20,138 nucleotides of DNA, taken from contig CAAGGQ010000026.1 of the NCBI GenBank assembly GCA_900769475.1, forward strand, positions 1-20,138, given 5' to 3'. Positions 1 through 7,841 of the stretch are shown in pieces. A program made the position numbers and the translations under genes. The stretch's first letter is position 1, and every line of letters begins with the position of its first letter. The notes beneath the pieces are model-generated. The model worked only from the letters and a program-made list of their open reading frames with translations. It was not told where the DNA came from and ran no database searches. The DNA comes from Clostridia bacterium (GTDB taxonomy: Bacteria > Bacillota > Clostridia > Oscillospirales > CAG-272).

Positions 1-73
1 CGGCACCAAACAAATAGGAAAAGCCCTTGCCGCGCAAATGAAATTGTTTTTCTGCAACTTGAATAATACTCAT
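1..73 (-). CDS. Partial GH36-type alpha-galactosidase (N-terminus only)
   Basis: The first 24 codons run off the left edge of the window. The visible residues include FHLRGKGFSYLF, which resembles the FHL-x-(T/G)-K-x-x-SY segment at the very start of clostridial GH36 alpha-galactosidases. Those enzymes remove alpha-linked galactose from oligosaccharides in the cytoplasm. The start at 73 is chosen over the ATG at 79 because AAAGGA ends about 6 bases upstream of it, whereas the ATG at 79 abuts that motif. The gene lies 101 bases downstream of the PHP paralogue on the same strand and probably belongs to the same transcription unit. The assignment rests on a short N-terminal pattern only; no catalytic residues are in view. 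Confidence 0.5.
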   Translation of the reverse strand, partial: MSIIQVAEKQFHLRGKGFSYLFGA

Positions 74-115
74 GAACATTCCTTTCAAGGTTGGTTTTCA
101 AATTGGTGGAACAGG

Positions 116-146
116 GGCGCCGCAGCCGCCAAGCGACTGCGGCACC
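116..146 (-). repeat. Intercistronic inverted repeat (hairpin)
   Basis: GGCGCCGCAG (116-125) pairs with CTGCGGCACC (137-146), 10 bp with one G-U wobble and an 11-base loop. It lies between the stop of the first PHP paralogue and the alpha-galactosidase-like start. No T-run follows it on the minus strand, so it is not a standard intrinsic terminator. It could instead stabilise or partly attenuate the upstream message. Confidence 0.5.
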
Positions 147-174
147 GCGATTTTATCAAGCAAAGGAAGCGGGA

Positions 175-3105
175 TTAGTCAAGATTTACCTTCTTGATCT
201 CCTCGGCAACCAAGTTGGCAAGCAGATCGGTACCGGCTACGCTGATGGTGTCGATCTTCTTGCGGATCACGATCAAGCCCTCCTGCTCCTTCGTAGGAGT
301 AAAGAAATCTACCAGAGGCAGATCGTTCGCCTTGGCGATTTCCACAACGGTATCGTTCATGCCACCCTCCTGCAAGAGGACGTCTCTGCGAACGTCTTGG
401 AGGGTACGCAGGAAGGGCGCCACCAGGATCAGCTTGACACCCCAAGCCTTGAAGTTCTCGATCAGCTCGTTATATCCCTTGATAAAGTCGGCCTTATAGG
501 AAGCATCCCAAACAGAAGAATTTCCACGGGAAAGATCGGAGCAGCCAAACATGGAAACAATGATCTGGGGATTGAATTTCTTCATCGCCTTGATTTGGGT
601 TTCGGCATTTCTGAGATAGTTCGTCTCGTTGCTGTACGCGGCTCTTGCCTTGTTCTTGGAGTAGATGCGAACGTCGTATCCGTTGCCCAAAATGGTCTGC
701 ATAACCGAAGCATAGGGAGGAATCTCGGAGCTGCCCTCGCAGAATTGGTCACCGATGATGGCAACACGAACGGCGTCCTCACGGGGAACGATCTTTTCGA
801 TCTCCACGATCTCGCTCTTGGGAATGATCTCCTCGGGCATACCAACAATCTTACCGCCAAGGGTATCGGCAACCGTTTTGATGTGATGCACCAGCATATT
901 CTCCTCGGGAGCCTGCTCCTCGGTGAGAATGGAGGTGGTGAAGAAGAGAGGAAGGTTGCGCACGTAGAAGCCGCGGGTCAGGTTGACGGCAACGGTGGAG
1001 TAGGAAACGTAGTTCCGATTGAACCAGTCGGCTCTCTTTCTGCCCAGATCGTTTGCACCAACGGCCACCAGAACGGCGTCGGGCTTGGCGTCAACAATAT
1101 CCAGGAGCAGCTTTTCGGCAACGTTGAACATGTAAGCGTGCAATCCCTTGGTACCGTCGTTATCGCCGGCAAACATCAGGATCTCCTTGGCGTCGGGGAA
1201 GAGCTTGCGAGCCTTTTCCTCCAGAGCGGCAAGGTCGTGGCAACCGTCGGTAAATACCGCCAGACGGCCAATTGTCTTCTTTTCGTCGAGCTCGTACTTA
1301 GCCAAAGCTCTGCCCTTGGGAAGCTCCAGGGCCACCGGCTCGTAAATAAACTTCTCCTGAGGCATTGCCTTTTCTCTCAATTCGAGAACGTCCAGGGTTG
1401 CGCACTCCTGCTTCCACTGATACCGGAAGCAGCCCTTGGGCTGTACGTCGGCATTGTGGTAGCCGTCACCGCGAACGTAAGCGCGACAAATGACCTCGTC
1501 ACCGTAGCAGATCGCCAGCTTTCTGGTAGCATCCTCGGCACCAAACTTCTCAGAGCAGAGGTAAACGTCATCCTTTGTCAGAGAGGTTCCGTAATAAGCG
1601 TTGAAATCCTCCAGGGTGTTGGAGCCACCCTTGCCTCTGAGCCAAACGGTCAGGGTCTGGTGTGCCTTGAGCTTGCGGGGAACACGGAATTCCTGGTGCA
1701 GACCGCAGTTGTAAATACGGAACTGATATTGGGAAATATCCACGGTAGAATCGGTGCGGTTGAAAATATCGAAGCAGCAGAAGGGCTGCTTGGTGTATCC
1801 CTGTGCCAGCTCGTTCTTGGTGTTGGTAAAGAATTGAGTAATGGTGAGCGCCGACAGATAAACCACCTTGTTCACCGCAATGGGCTGACCCTTGTAGGTA
1901 CCGCGAACAGCGGCTACCAGGCGAGTATCCTGGGGCAGGATGGGAGAGGTATAGCCTGCACGGGCAGTCTTCCCTGCCTCAATATCTCCAATGGAGGAAA
2001 CGAAAGGCTTAGACTTACGCTCAATGCTCATACGAGCGGGATACCACGCAACGGTTACATCCTCCAGCTCCCCGTCACCGATATTCTTTACGTCGGCAAC
2101 AGCAACCAGCTTACCATCCTGATAGTTGGTCTGGATTTCCACCTCAACGGGAGCATCCTGCTCTACAAAGATGGCACCGGAAATGGCGTACTGCATGCCG
2201 GAGATACGCTTAACGTAGGTATATCTCTGATCGTCGGGAATGGTGATCTCCCAATGGAAGCTCTTTTCTCTGCCGGCATCTACCTGTGCCAGCACCAGGT
2301 TGTGCTCGCCCACCAGCTGAAGCACGCCAATGCCGCACTCCTTCTCGGTGGTAGCGTCGATCTCGACCTTGAGAGAACCGGTCTTCTTGAGGCGGGAGCC
2401 GATCCACTCGCCGTTGGCCTTGTAGAACATCTTGAAGGAACGGTCGGTGGTGGCATAGGTGCGGTTCTTGCGCATGCCGTCCAGAATGTTCTCACGGGTC
2501 AGCTCCTCGGCAAGCACCGCGCCGGTCTCTTCACGGCTGGTAGTCCAGTTGGCACCGTGGGTATCCTCGTTGCTCACGGGACTGATGTGCCAGCCCATGC
2601 GCAGAGCGCGATCGTACTCTTCCTCGATACAGGAAATGCCGTACTCGGTGATACGGATCTCCATAATGCTGAAGATCTTATCCATACGAGGATCGTATTT
2701 GAAATCGTTGAAGTTACCCCACTTATCACCGGGATGGTTGAACTGGCCCACGCCGGTTTCATCGATCCTTGCCATCTCATCGTACCACTCGTCCAGGCTC
2801 AGCTTGGTCCAGAAGATTTCCTTGGGAGGAATAATATTGGCGTGACCGTAGAAGCCGGAGGGGGCACCGTAGGTCATTTCGTAGCCGTAAAGTGCGGCAA
2901 ACTTGCCATCCTCGTTCTTCTCCTCTGCCAACGCTGGCATCACGGAAAAGAATCTCTCGGCGGTAAACTTACCAAAGTTATGGTCGGTCACCGAGAAATA
3001 ATCCACTTTACCTACATTGCGGGCATAGTCGTACGCTTCTTCGGGGGTACCTCTACCGTCGGAATGATTGGTATGAGAATGAACTTCACCGTTAAAAATT
3101 TTCAT
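175..3105 (-). CDS. PHP (CehA/McbA-type) metallohydrolase with CARDB-like, lamin-tail-like and two SGNH-like domains (paralogue 1)
   Basis: This gene encodes 976 residues. The PHP domain (about 1-200) keeps the expected metal ligands: H9, H11, D41-H42, E76, H88, H124, D181 and H183. PHP proteins are metal-dependent hydrolases, mostly of phosphoesters. About 317-415 resembles a CARDB/Ig-like fold (VAVADVKNIGDGELEDVTV). About 437-570 resembles a lamin-tail domain (FCCFDIFNRTDSTVDIS, then FRVPRKL). About 609-770 and 780-976 look like two SGNH-hydrolase folds. The last has GDQ (785-787) where GDS is expected, GCSD for the GxND block, and no histidine in the DxxH block, so esterase activity there is doubtful. 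No signal peptide or membrane helix is seen. The ATG at 3105 follows AGAGGT; a longer frame from 3195 would read through an intercistronic hairpin. It is the downstream tandem copy of the next gene. Its substrate is unknown. Confidence 0.85.
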   Translation of the reverse strand: MKIFNGEVHSHTNHSDGRGTPEEAYDYARNVGKVDYFSVTDHNFGKFTAERFFSVMPALAEEKNEDGKFAALYGYEMTYGAPSGFYGHANIIPPKEIFWTKLSLDEWYDEMARIDETGVGQFNHPGDKWGNFNDFKYDPRMDKIFSIMEIRITEYGISCIEEEYDRALRMGWHISPVSNEDTHGANWTTSREETGAVLAEELTRENILDGMRKNRTYATTDRSFKMFYKANGEWIGSRLKKTGSLKVEIDATTEKECGIGVLQLVGEHNLVLAQVDAGREKSFHWEITIPDDQRYTYVKRISGMQYAISGAIFVEQDAPVEVEIQTNYQDGKLVAVADVKNIGDGELEDVTVAWYPARMSIERKSKPFVSSIGDIEAGKTARAGYTSPILPQDTRLVAAVRGTYKGQPIAVNKVVYLSALTITQFFTNTKNELAQGYTKQPFCCFDIFNRTDSTVDISQYQFRIYNCGLHQEFRVPRKLKAHQTLTVWLRGKGGSNTLEDFNAYYGTSLTKDDVYLCSEKFGAEDATRKLAICYGDEVICRAYVRGDGYHNADVQPKGCFRYQWKQECATLDVLELREKAMPQEKFIYEPVALELPKGRALAKYELDEKKTIGRLAVFTDGCHDLAALEEKARKLFPDAKEILMFAGDNDGTKGLHAYMFNVAEKLLLDIVDAKPDAVLVAVGANDLGRKRADWFNRNYVSYSTVAVNLTRGFYVRNLPLFFTTSILTEEQAPEENMLVHHIKTVADTLGGKIVGMPEEIIPKSEIVEIEKIVPREDAVRVAIIGDQFCEGSSEIPPYASVMQTILGNGYDVRIYSKNKARAAYSNETNYLRNAETQIKAMKKFNPQIIVSMFGCSDLSRGNSSVWDASYKADFIKGYNELIENFKAWGVKLILVAPFLRTLQDVRRDVLLQEGGMNDTVVEIAKANDLPLVDFFTPTKEQEGLIVIRKKIDTISVAGTDLLANLVAEEIKKVNLD

Positions 3106-3140
3106 GATAATTACCTCTTTTTCTTTTTCGAATATGATCT

Positions 3141-3177
3141 CAAGGGAGGGCAAAGGGTCCGCTCTGCCCTTCCCTTG
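3141..3177 (-). repeat. Intercistronic hairpin between the two PHP paralogues
   Basis: The 12 bases at 3141-3152 are complementary to the 13 bases at 3165-3177 with one bulged base (CAAGGGAGGGCA against TGCCCTTCCCTTG) around a 12-base loop. On the minus strand it precedes the ribosome binding site of the downstream paralogue, and no T-tract follows. It is a candidate mRNA-processing or partial-attenuation element that sets the ratio of the two paralogues. Confidence 0.55.
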
Positions 3178-3212
3178 GAAAGAGTTACAAAGCAATGCTT
3201 GGATTGGCGTTT

Positions 3213-6137
3213 TTATGCAAAAGTCTTTTTGATCGTTTCAGCTACCAGCTCGGCAAGAACCTTGACGCCCTCGGCAGAGATCCAATCCACGTTTCTGATC
3301 TGCTCGATCAGATCGTCCCGCTCGAAGGTAGGAGTGAAGAAGTCCACCACAATACCTCCGTGCTCCTTGGCAATACGGATGGCATCCTCCTTGATACCGT
3401 TCTTATCACGAACCACGTCCTGCCGCTCGTCCTTGATCTTACGGTCAAAGGGGGTAACTACGATGTTCTTGGCGCCGATGTCCTCAAAGGTCCGCAGAAT
3501 CTCATGGAAGCCTTCCGCAAAGTCGGCACGGTATTTGCTTTCCCAATTCTCGGCAACCACATGTCTCAGATCGGCACATCCGAACATGGAAACCACAGCG
3601 TCCATCTTCAGCTCCTTCATCTCCTTGACGTTGGAGGCACCCACCTTCAGGTAGTTGTTGGGCGCGCCCTTGGAGGCTCTGCCCGTGTGCTTGGCGTAAA
3701 GATGAACGTCGTAGCCATCGCCCAGAAGCTCTTGCAGGTAAACTGCGTAGGAATCGGCCTTGGCGGTCTTATCACTGAACTGGTCGCCCACAACGGCGAT
3801 CTTAATGGCATCGGCACGGGGGGCAATATGGGAAGGATTCTCCACCGTACGGCTCTCGGGAATGATCTCCTCGGGAATTCCAAGAGCGGGTGCGTGCAGG
3901 GTATTGGCGATGCTGTTGAGAATATGTGCAAAGGCATTCTGATCCACCTTCTGCGCCTCGGTCAGGATGGGCATGGTGAAGAGCAAAGGGATATTGCGAA
4001 CGTAAAATCCGCGCGTTGCATTGACAAGGGTGGTGGAGCAGGCTACGAAGTTGCGAACGAACCAATCGGCGCGGTTCTTTCCGCAATCGTTGCCGCCAAG
4101 AGCCACCAGGATCGCGTCGGGCTGTGCCTCTACAACCTGATTCAGAAGGCCCTCGCCGCGATAGAACATATAATTGTGCAGACCATTCGTTCCGTCGTTC
4201 TCACCAACGAACATGAAAATCTCCTCAGCTTCGGGAACCAGCTCACGCGCTTTCTTCTCCAGCGCCGCAGGATCGGCACAACCATCGCAAAGAACTGCCA
4301 GACAACGGATCACGGGAGCTGCAGGCTCGGCATATTCAACCAACGCCTTCCCCGTGGGAAGTGCGAGGGTTGCGGGAATTGCGGGAACGAATTCTCTCGG
4401 CTTGGCGTTCCTACGGATGCCAAGCACCTTCATGGTGGCAAGATCCTTCGTCCACTCGTAGTCGAAGCAATCTCCTCTCCCCATGTCGGCGCCGTGGTAT
4501 CCATCGGAGCGGATCCATGCGCGGCAGGCAACCTCATCGCCGTAACCAACCGTCAGCTTGCGGGTGTGGTCGTCGGGGTCAAAGCGCAGAGGACAGCAGT
4601 AAACCTCCTCCTCGGTCAGATTCGTACCGTAGAACTCGTTGAAATCCTTCATAGTTTTGTAGGTGGCGGCACCTCTGAACCAAACCGTCAACAGTCCGTG
4701 AGGAGCGATCTTGCGAGGAATGCGGAACTCCTTGAAGGTTCCGAAGATGTAGTAACGGAAGATATACTCCGAAGCATCAATCTCAACGTCGGTATTGTTA
4801 TAAAGGTCGAAGCAACAGAAGGGCTGCTTCTGGAAATCGCTCATTTTGGAAATTCTGGAATTGCAGAAGAATCTCTGGAAGGTCAGAGCCGAGAGGTAAG
4901 CCACGCGACTGACCGTCACGGGCTCGCCGTTGCAGAAGCCCCGCGCAATGGCAATCAGGCGGGTGTGCTTGGCAAGGACGGGAGAGGAATAACCGGCAGA
5001 TGCGGTCTTCCCTATCTCCAAAGCTCCAAGCTCGGAAACGTAGGGCTTCTTATTCAACTCGATGCTGACGCATGCGGGATACCACTCCACCTTCAGATCG
5101 GTGATCTCGGCGTTGCCAATGTTCTTGACATCGGCAACGGCAATCAGCTTGCCGTCCTGATAGTTGGTCCGGATCTCCAGCTCCATGGGAGGATCCTGCT
5201 CCACCCATACGGGACCCGAGATGGCGTATTGCATAGCAGAGATCCGCTTAACGTAGGTGTATCTCTGATCGTCGGGAATGGTGATCTCCCAGTGATAGCT
5301 CTTGGCCGTCCCTGCATCCACCTGTGCCAGCACGCGATTGTGCTCACCAACCAGCTGGAGCACGCCAATGCCGCAGGACTTCTCGGTGGAAGCGTCGATC
5401 TCTACCTTTAGGGCTCCGGTCTTTTTCAGACGCGAGCCGATCCATTCACCGTTGGCCTTGTAGAACAGCTTAAAGGAACGGTCGGTGGTGGCATAGGTGC
5501 GATTCTTGCGCATGGACTCCAAAACCGTTTCCCGAGAGAGCGACTCAGCAAGCACAGCGCCGATCTCCTCACGGTTGTTCGTCCAAACCGTATTGTGAGC
5601 ATCCTCGTTGCTCACGGGGCTGATGTGCCAACCCATACGCAGAGCACGGTCATATTCCTCCTCAATGCAGGAAATACCGTACTCGGTGATGCGGAGCTCC
5701 ATCAGCTTGAAAATATCATCCATGCGTGGATCGAATACAAATTCGTTGAAATTTCCCCATTTATCGCCGGGATGGTTGAACTGACCAACACCGGTCTCGC
5801 CAATCTCTGCCATGGTATCATACCATTCCGCCAAGGTCAAATTGGTATTTAAGAATTTCTTTGGCTGCAAAATATTGGCGTGACCATAATGTCCGGTACT
5901 GGTTTCGTAGGTCATTTCATAGCCGTACAGAGCTGCGAACTTGCCGTCGCAGTTTGCCGCTTCGGCAATCGTACCAACATAATCCATCCGCTCCGGGTTA
6001 AAGCTGATGTTATGGTCGGTAGCGGCAAAATAATCCGCGTGTCCCACGTCGCGGGCGTATGCATACGCCTCCACCGGGGTTCCTCTGCCGTCAGACTCTG
6101 TGGTGTGAGCGTGCACGTCACCGTAATAAACCTTCAT
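3213..6137 (-). CDS. PHP (CehA/McbA-type) metallohydrolase with CARDB-like, lamin-tail-like and two SGNH-like domains (paralogue 2)
   Basis: This gene encodes 974 residues and is collinear over its whole length with the downstream neighbour, so the pair is a tandem duplication. PHP ligands are present: H9, H11, D41-H42, E74, H86, H122, D179 and H181. Blocks such as ITEYGISCIEEEYDRALRMG are identical between copies, while the C-terminal half has diverged much more. CARDB-like and lamin-tail-like segments (FCCFDLYNNTDVEIDAS) follow. An SGNH-like domain with GGND and a second one with GDQ (784-786), GCAD and DWIS in place of DxxH close the protein; the nucleophile and histidine positions are again substituted. 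No signal peptide is seen. The ATG at 6137 follows AGAGGGG. The gene lies 50 bases after the FAD oxidoreductase. A hydrolytic role on a phosphoester or related bond is inferred from the PHP domain only. Confidence 0.85.
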   Translation of the reverse strand: MKVYYGDVHAHTTESDGRGTPVEAYAYARDVGHADYFAATDHNISFNPERMDYVGTIAEAANCDGKFAALYGYEMTYETSTGHYGHANILQPKKFLNTNLTLAEWYDTMAEIGETGVGQFNHPGDKWGNFNEFVFDPRMDDIFKLMELRITEYGISCIEEEYDRALRMGWHISPVSNEDAHNTVWTNNREEIGAVLAESLSRETVLESMRKNRTYATTDRSFKLFYKANGEWIGSRLKKTGALKVEIDASTEKSCGIGVLQLVGEHNRVLAQVDAGTAKSYHWEITIPDDQRYTYVKRISAMQYAISGPVWVEQDPPMELEIRTNYQDGKLIAVADVKNIGNAEITDLKVEWYPACVSIELNKKPYVSELGALEIGKTASAGYSSPVLAKHTRLIAIARGFCNGEPVTVSRVAYLSALTFQRFFCNSRISKMSDFQKQPFCCFDLYNNTDVEIDASEYIFRYYIFGTFKEFRIPRKIAPHGLLTVWFRGAATYKTMKDFNEFYGTNLTEEEVYCCPLRFDPDDHTRKLTVGYGDEVACRAWIRSDGYHGADMGRGDCFDYEWTKDLATMKVLGIRRNAKPREFVPAIPATLALPTGKALVEYAEPAAPVIRCLAVLCDGCADPAALEKKARELVPEAEEIFMFVGENDGTNGLHNYMFYRGEGLLNQVVEAQPDAILVALGGNDCGKNRADWFVRNFVACSTTLVNATRGFYVRNIPLLFTMPILTEAQKVDQNAFAHILNSIANTLHAPALGIPEEIIPESRTVENPSHIAPRADAIKIAVVGDQFSDKTAKADSYAVYLQELLGDGYDVHLYAKHTGRASKGAPNNYLKVGASNVKEMKELKMDAVVSMFGCADLRHVVAENWESKYRADFAEGFHEILRTFEDIGAKNIVVTPFDRKIKDERQDVVRDKNGIKEDAIRIAKEHGGIVVDFFTPTFERDDLIEQIRNVDWISAEGVKVLAELVAETIKKTFA

Positions 6138-6187
6138 AATATCCCCTCTTTATTCTTGATGATTTTCAATTTGTTATCTTTTTACGA

Positions 6188-7471
6188 TCAAACCAATCCG
6201 CCGTAAGATGTGATCTTCTCACGCAGTGCCGCTACGTCCACCTCTGCCATAGTACAAGCAGAATCGATGGCCATGGAGGCGGCAATGCCGGCAGCTTCTC
6301 CCATGCAGGTGGTAATGGGCATGATACGCACCGCCGCGATAGCCTCGTGGGTGGCGCTGATGCTTCGGCCCGCTACGATCAGATTCTTTCCGGCCTTGGG
6401 CACCAGGGCGCGGTAAGGAATGGTGTAGTAATCGTTGGGCGGCATTTTGTAGAGGTAGGTGCCGGTGCCCGAGGGATTGTGAATATCGATGGCATAGGTA
6501 CCTCTTGCGATGCTATCCTCGAACTTGCGGGTGTTGATCAGATCATCGGCCGTGATCTGCACCAGTCCCACGATGCGGCGGCTCTCACGAATGCCCGACT
6601 CGGCGGCCGAGCTGATAAGCTCACAGTGTTCCAGTCCCGGAATATTCTCCTTCATAAAGCGGTACATTTCCAGCATCTGCTCGCGCAGAAGCATTTCCGC
6701 GTCCGAGACCTCCAGTACGTTGGTGGGATCCACGCCAACGGCCCGGGTGGTGTTCATGTGCATCACGTCCTCAAAGGGATGATGGAAAATCAGAATATTC
6801 TCTCTGGGATTCTGGATTTTGCCCGCTGCCTGGAACTCCCGATAAAGCTGATTTGCCGCGGCGTGATCAAAGCGGCTCCAATCCACCTTGCCCAAGCGGA
6901 AGCAAAGGGTCATGGGCTGGCAAAGACCGTCCTCTTTCCGTCCCTGCTCAAAGGCAAAGCCCGCAAAGGCGCAAAGGTCGGCGTTGCCGGTTGCGTCCAC
7001 AAACACGTTTGCCTGAACGGTGATCTTTCCCGAAACAGTGGCCACCGTAACGCTCTTGACCACACCGTCCTCGCACTCTGCCGAGCACATCTTGGCGTGG
7101 AACAGCACGCGAATGCCGTATCTCTTGGTCATGCGGTCGAGAACCACCTTCATAAATTCCTCTTTGTAGTGGCGGGATTCCTCTCCGTCGCTTCCGCCGA
7201 TCTCGTAGATCTCCTTCAGAAGCTGAAAGTACAGTCCTGCATTGGCGGGATTTCCCGAACCGTTTTCGGTATGCCGCATGAACGGATAGACCAGCCCCGC
7301 GGTGGCCATGCCACCGAGATAGCCATATTTCTCAATTAGAACAACTTTCTTCCCTTCTCTGGCGGCCGCAACAGCGGCCATGGTTCCGGCAAGACCGCCG
7401 CCAACCACGGCAACATCAAACTGCTCCTCCAGCGTTAAGGGAACAAAGCTCCTCTCTTTTGCTTCACTCAT
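6188..7471 (-). CDS. FAD-dependent oxidoreductase (FAD_oxidored family)
   Basis: This gene encodes 427 residues. The N-terminal Rossmann fold has the dinucleotide motif GGGLAG (24-29) and the acidic end of strand beta-2 (VVLIEK, E47). GYLGGMATAG follows, the pattern of the FAD_oxidored family. VFVDATGNADLCAFAG and the C-terminal VAGRSISATHEA with TTCMGEAAGIAASMA complete the flavin-binding frame. The family oxidises small organic substrates and is often found in carbohydrate-use loci; the substrate here is unknown. It is the first gene of the leftward operon, with a promoter at 7545-7573 and AGGAG 9 bases before the ATG. Its place beside the PHP pair and a probable alpha-galactosidase suggests oxidation of a sugar or sugar-derived intermediate, which is inference. 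Confidence 0.85.
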   Translation of the reverse strand: MSEAKERSFVPLTLEEQFDVAVVGGGLAGTMAAVAAAREGKKVVLIEKYGYLGGMATAGLVYPFMRHTENGSGNPANAGLYFQLLKEIYEIGGSDGEESRHYKEEFMKVVLDRMTKRYGIRVLFHAKMCSAECEDGVVKSVTVATVSGKITVQANVFVDATGNADLCAFAGFAFEQGRKEDGLCQPMTLCFRLGKVDWSRFDHAAANQLYREFQAAGKIQNPRENILIFHHPFEDVMHMNTTRAVGVDPTNVLEVSDAEMLLREQMLEMYRFMKENIPGLEHCELISSAAESGIRESRRIVGLVQITADDLINTRKFEDSIARGTYAIDIHNPSGTGTYLYKMPPNDYYTIPYRALVPKAGKNLIVAGRSISATHEAIAAVRIMPITTCMGEAAGIAASMAIDSACTMAEVDVAALREKITSYGGLV

Positions 7472-7508
7472 AGATTTTTGCTCCTGTGTTCCTTGTATTC
7501 AAGATTTT

Positions 7509-7530
7509 GGAAAGCCTTGGTTGGCCTTCC
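7509..7530. repeat. Imperfect dyad in the leader of the FAD/PHP operon
   Basis: GGAAAGCC (7509-7516) and GGCCTTCC (7523-7530) form an 8-bp inverted repeat with one mismatch around TTGGTT. The same stretch also reads as a direct repeat of GCCTT with a 10-base period. It lies between the -10 box and the ribosome binding site of the FAD gene, a plausible operator position. The evidence is short-motif only. Confidence 0.35.
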
Positions 7531-7544
7531 TACTTTCGCCTTTT

Positions 7545-7573
7545 ATTGTACAACAAAACCCTCGTTTTTGCAA
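7545..7573 (-). promoter_or_regulatory. Sigma-A promoter of the FAD/PHP operon
   Basis: On the minus strand TTGCAA (7568-7573) is followed by a 17-base spacer and TACAAT (7545-7550). This leaves an untranslated leader of about 65-70 bases before the FAD oxidoreductase ATG at 7471. Confidence 0.65.
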
Positions 7574-7791
7574 TACTTTTTTCATTTTTTATTTATATTT
7601 TTAGAAAAAAAGAATTCCGATTTTTGTTCGTCCAAGAGCACAAAAGCAAGGGCTTCTCCTCCCCGATCAACACTCCGAGGTTCCTTCTTCCACACTTTTT
7701 ATAAAATACCGCTCCGTTTCCTTCTTCCTGAAATGTTCTAAAAAACATATTTTTATATTTTATAGATATATTATACTATTTTTCAGTCCAT

Positions 7792-7819
7792 TTGAATGTA
7801 AAAAAGAATTTAGTATAAT
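7792..7819 (+). promoter_or_regulatory. Sigma-A promoter of the XRE-AraC pair
   Basis: TTGAAT (7792-7797), a 16-base spacer and TATAAT (7814-7819) lie just upstream of AGAGAGGTG and the ATG at 7842. The short leader suggests a simple promoter. Confidence 0.65.
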
Positions 7820-7841
7820 ATAAGCAAAGAGAGGTGAAATC

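Larger units (their letters stand above)
7472..7841. promoter_or_regulatory. Divergent intergenic regulatory region
   Basis: This 370-base gap separates the leftward FAD/PHP operon from the rightward XRE/AraC pair. It holds one sigma-A type promoter for each direction and an imperfect dyad at 7509-7530. The central part (about 7600-7740) is AT-rich with homopolymer runs. I see no convincing gene or RNA in it; the short frames there are hydrophobic low-complexity translations without ribosome binding sites. The AraC-family product encoded next door is the obvious candidate to bind here. Confidence 0.6.

Noticed and set aside
3106..3195. N-terminal extension of PHP paralogue 1 to an ATG at 3195
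   Set aside because: It would translate through the intercistronic hairpin, and the tandem paralogue begins exactly at the equivalent of 3105, which has its own AGAGGT.
91..5411. Very long open frames on the plus strand (91-3654, 3195-5411) opposite the PHP paralogues
   Set aside because: They lie antisense to genes with clear domains and ribosome binding sites, their translations are rich in V/G/H/N/L without family motifs, and they lack initiation signals. They follow from the codon bias of the real genes.
6347..7339. 330-codon plus-strand frame opposite the FAD oxidoreductase
   Set aside because: It is antisense to a gene with an intact GGGLAG motif and has no ribosome binding site or recognisable domain.
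7486..7741. Short plus-strand frames in the divergent gap
   Set aside because: They have no ribosome binding site, a phenylalanine-rich low-complexity translation, and lie over the leftward promoter.
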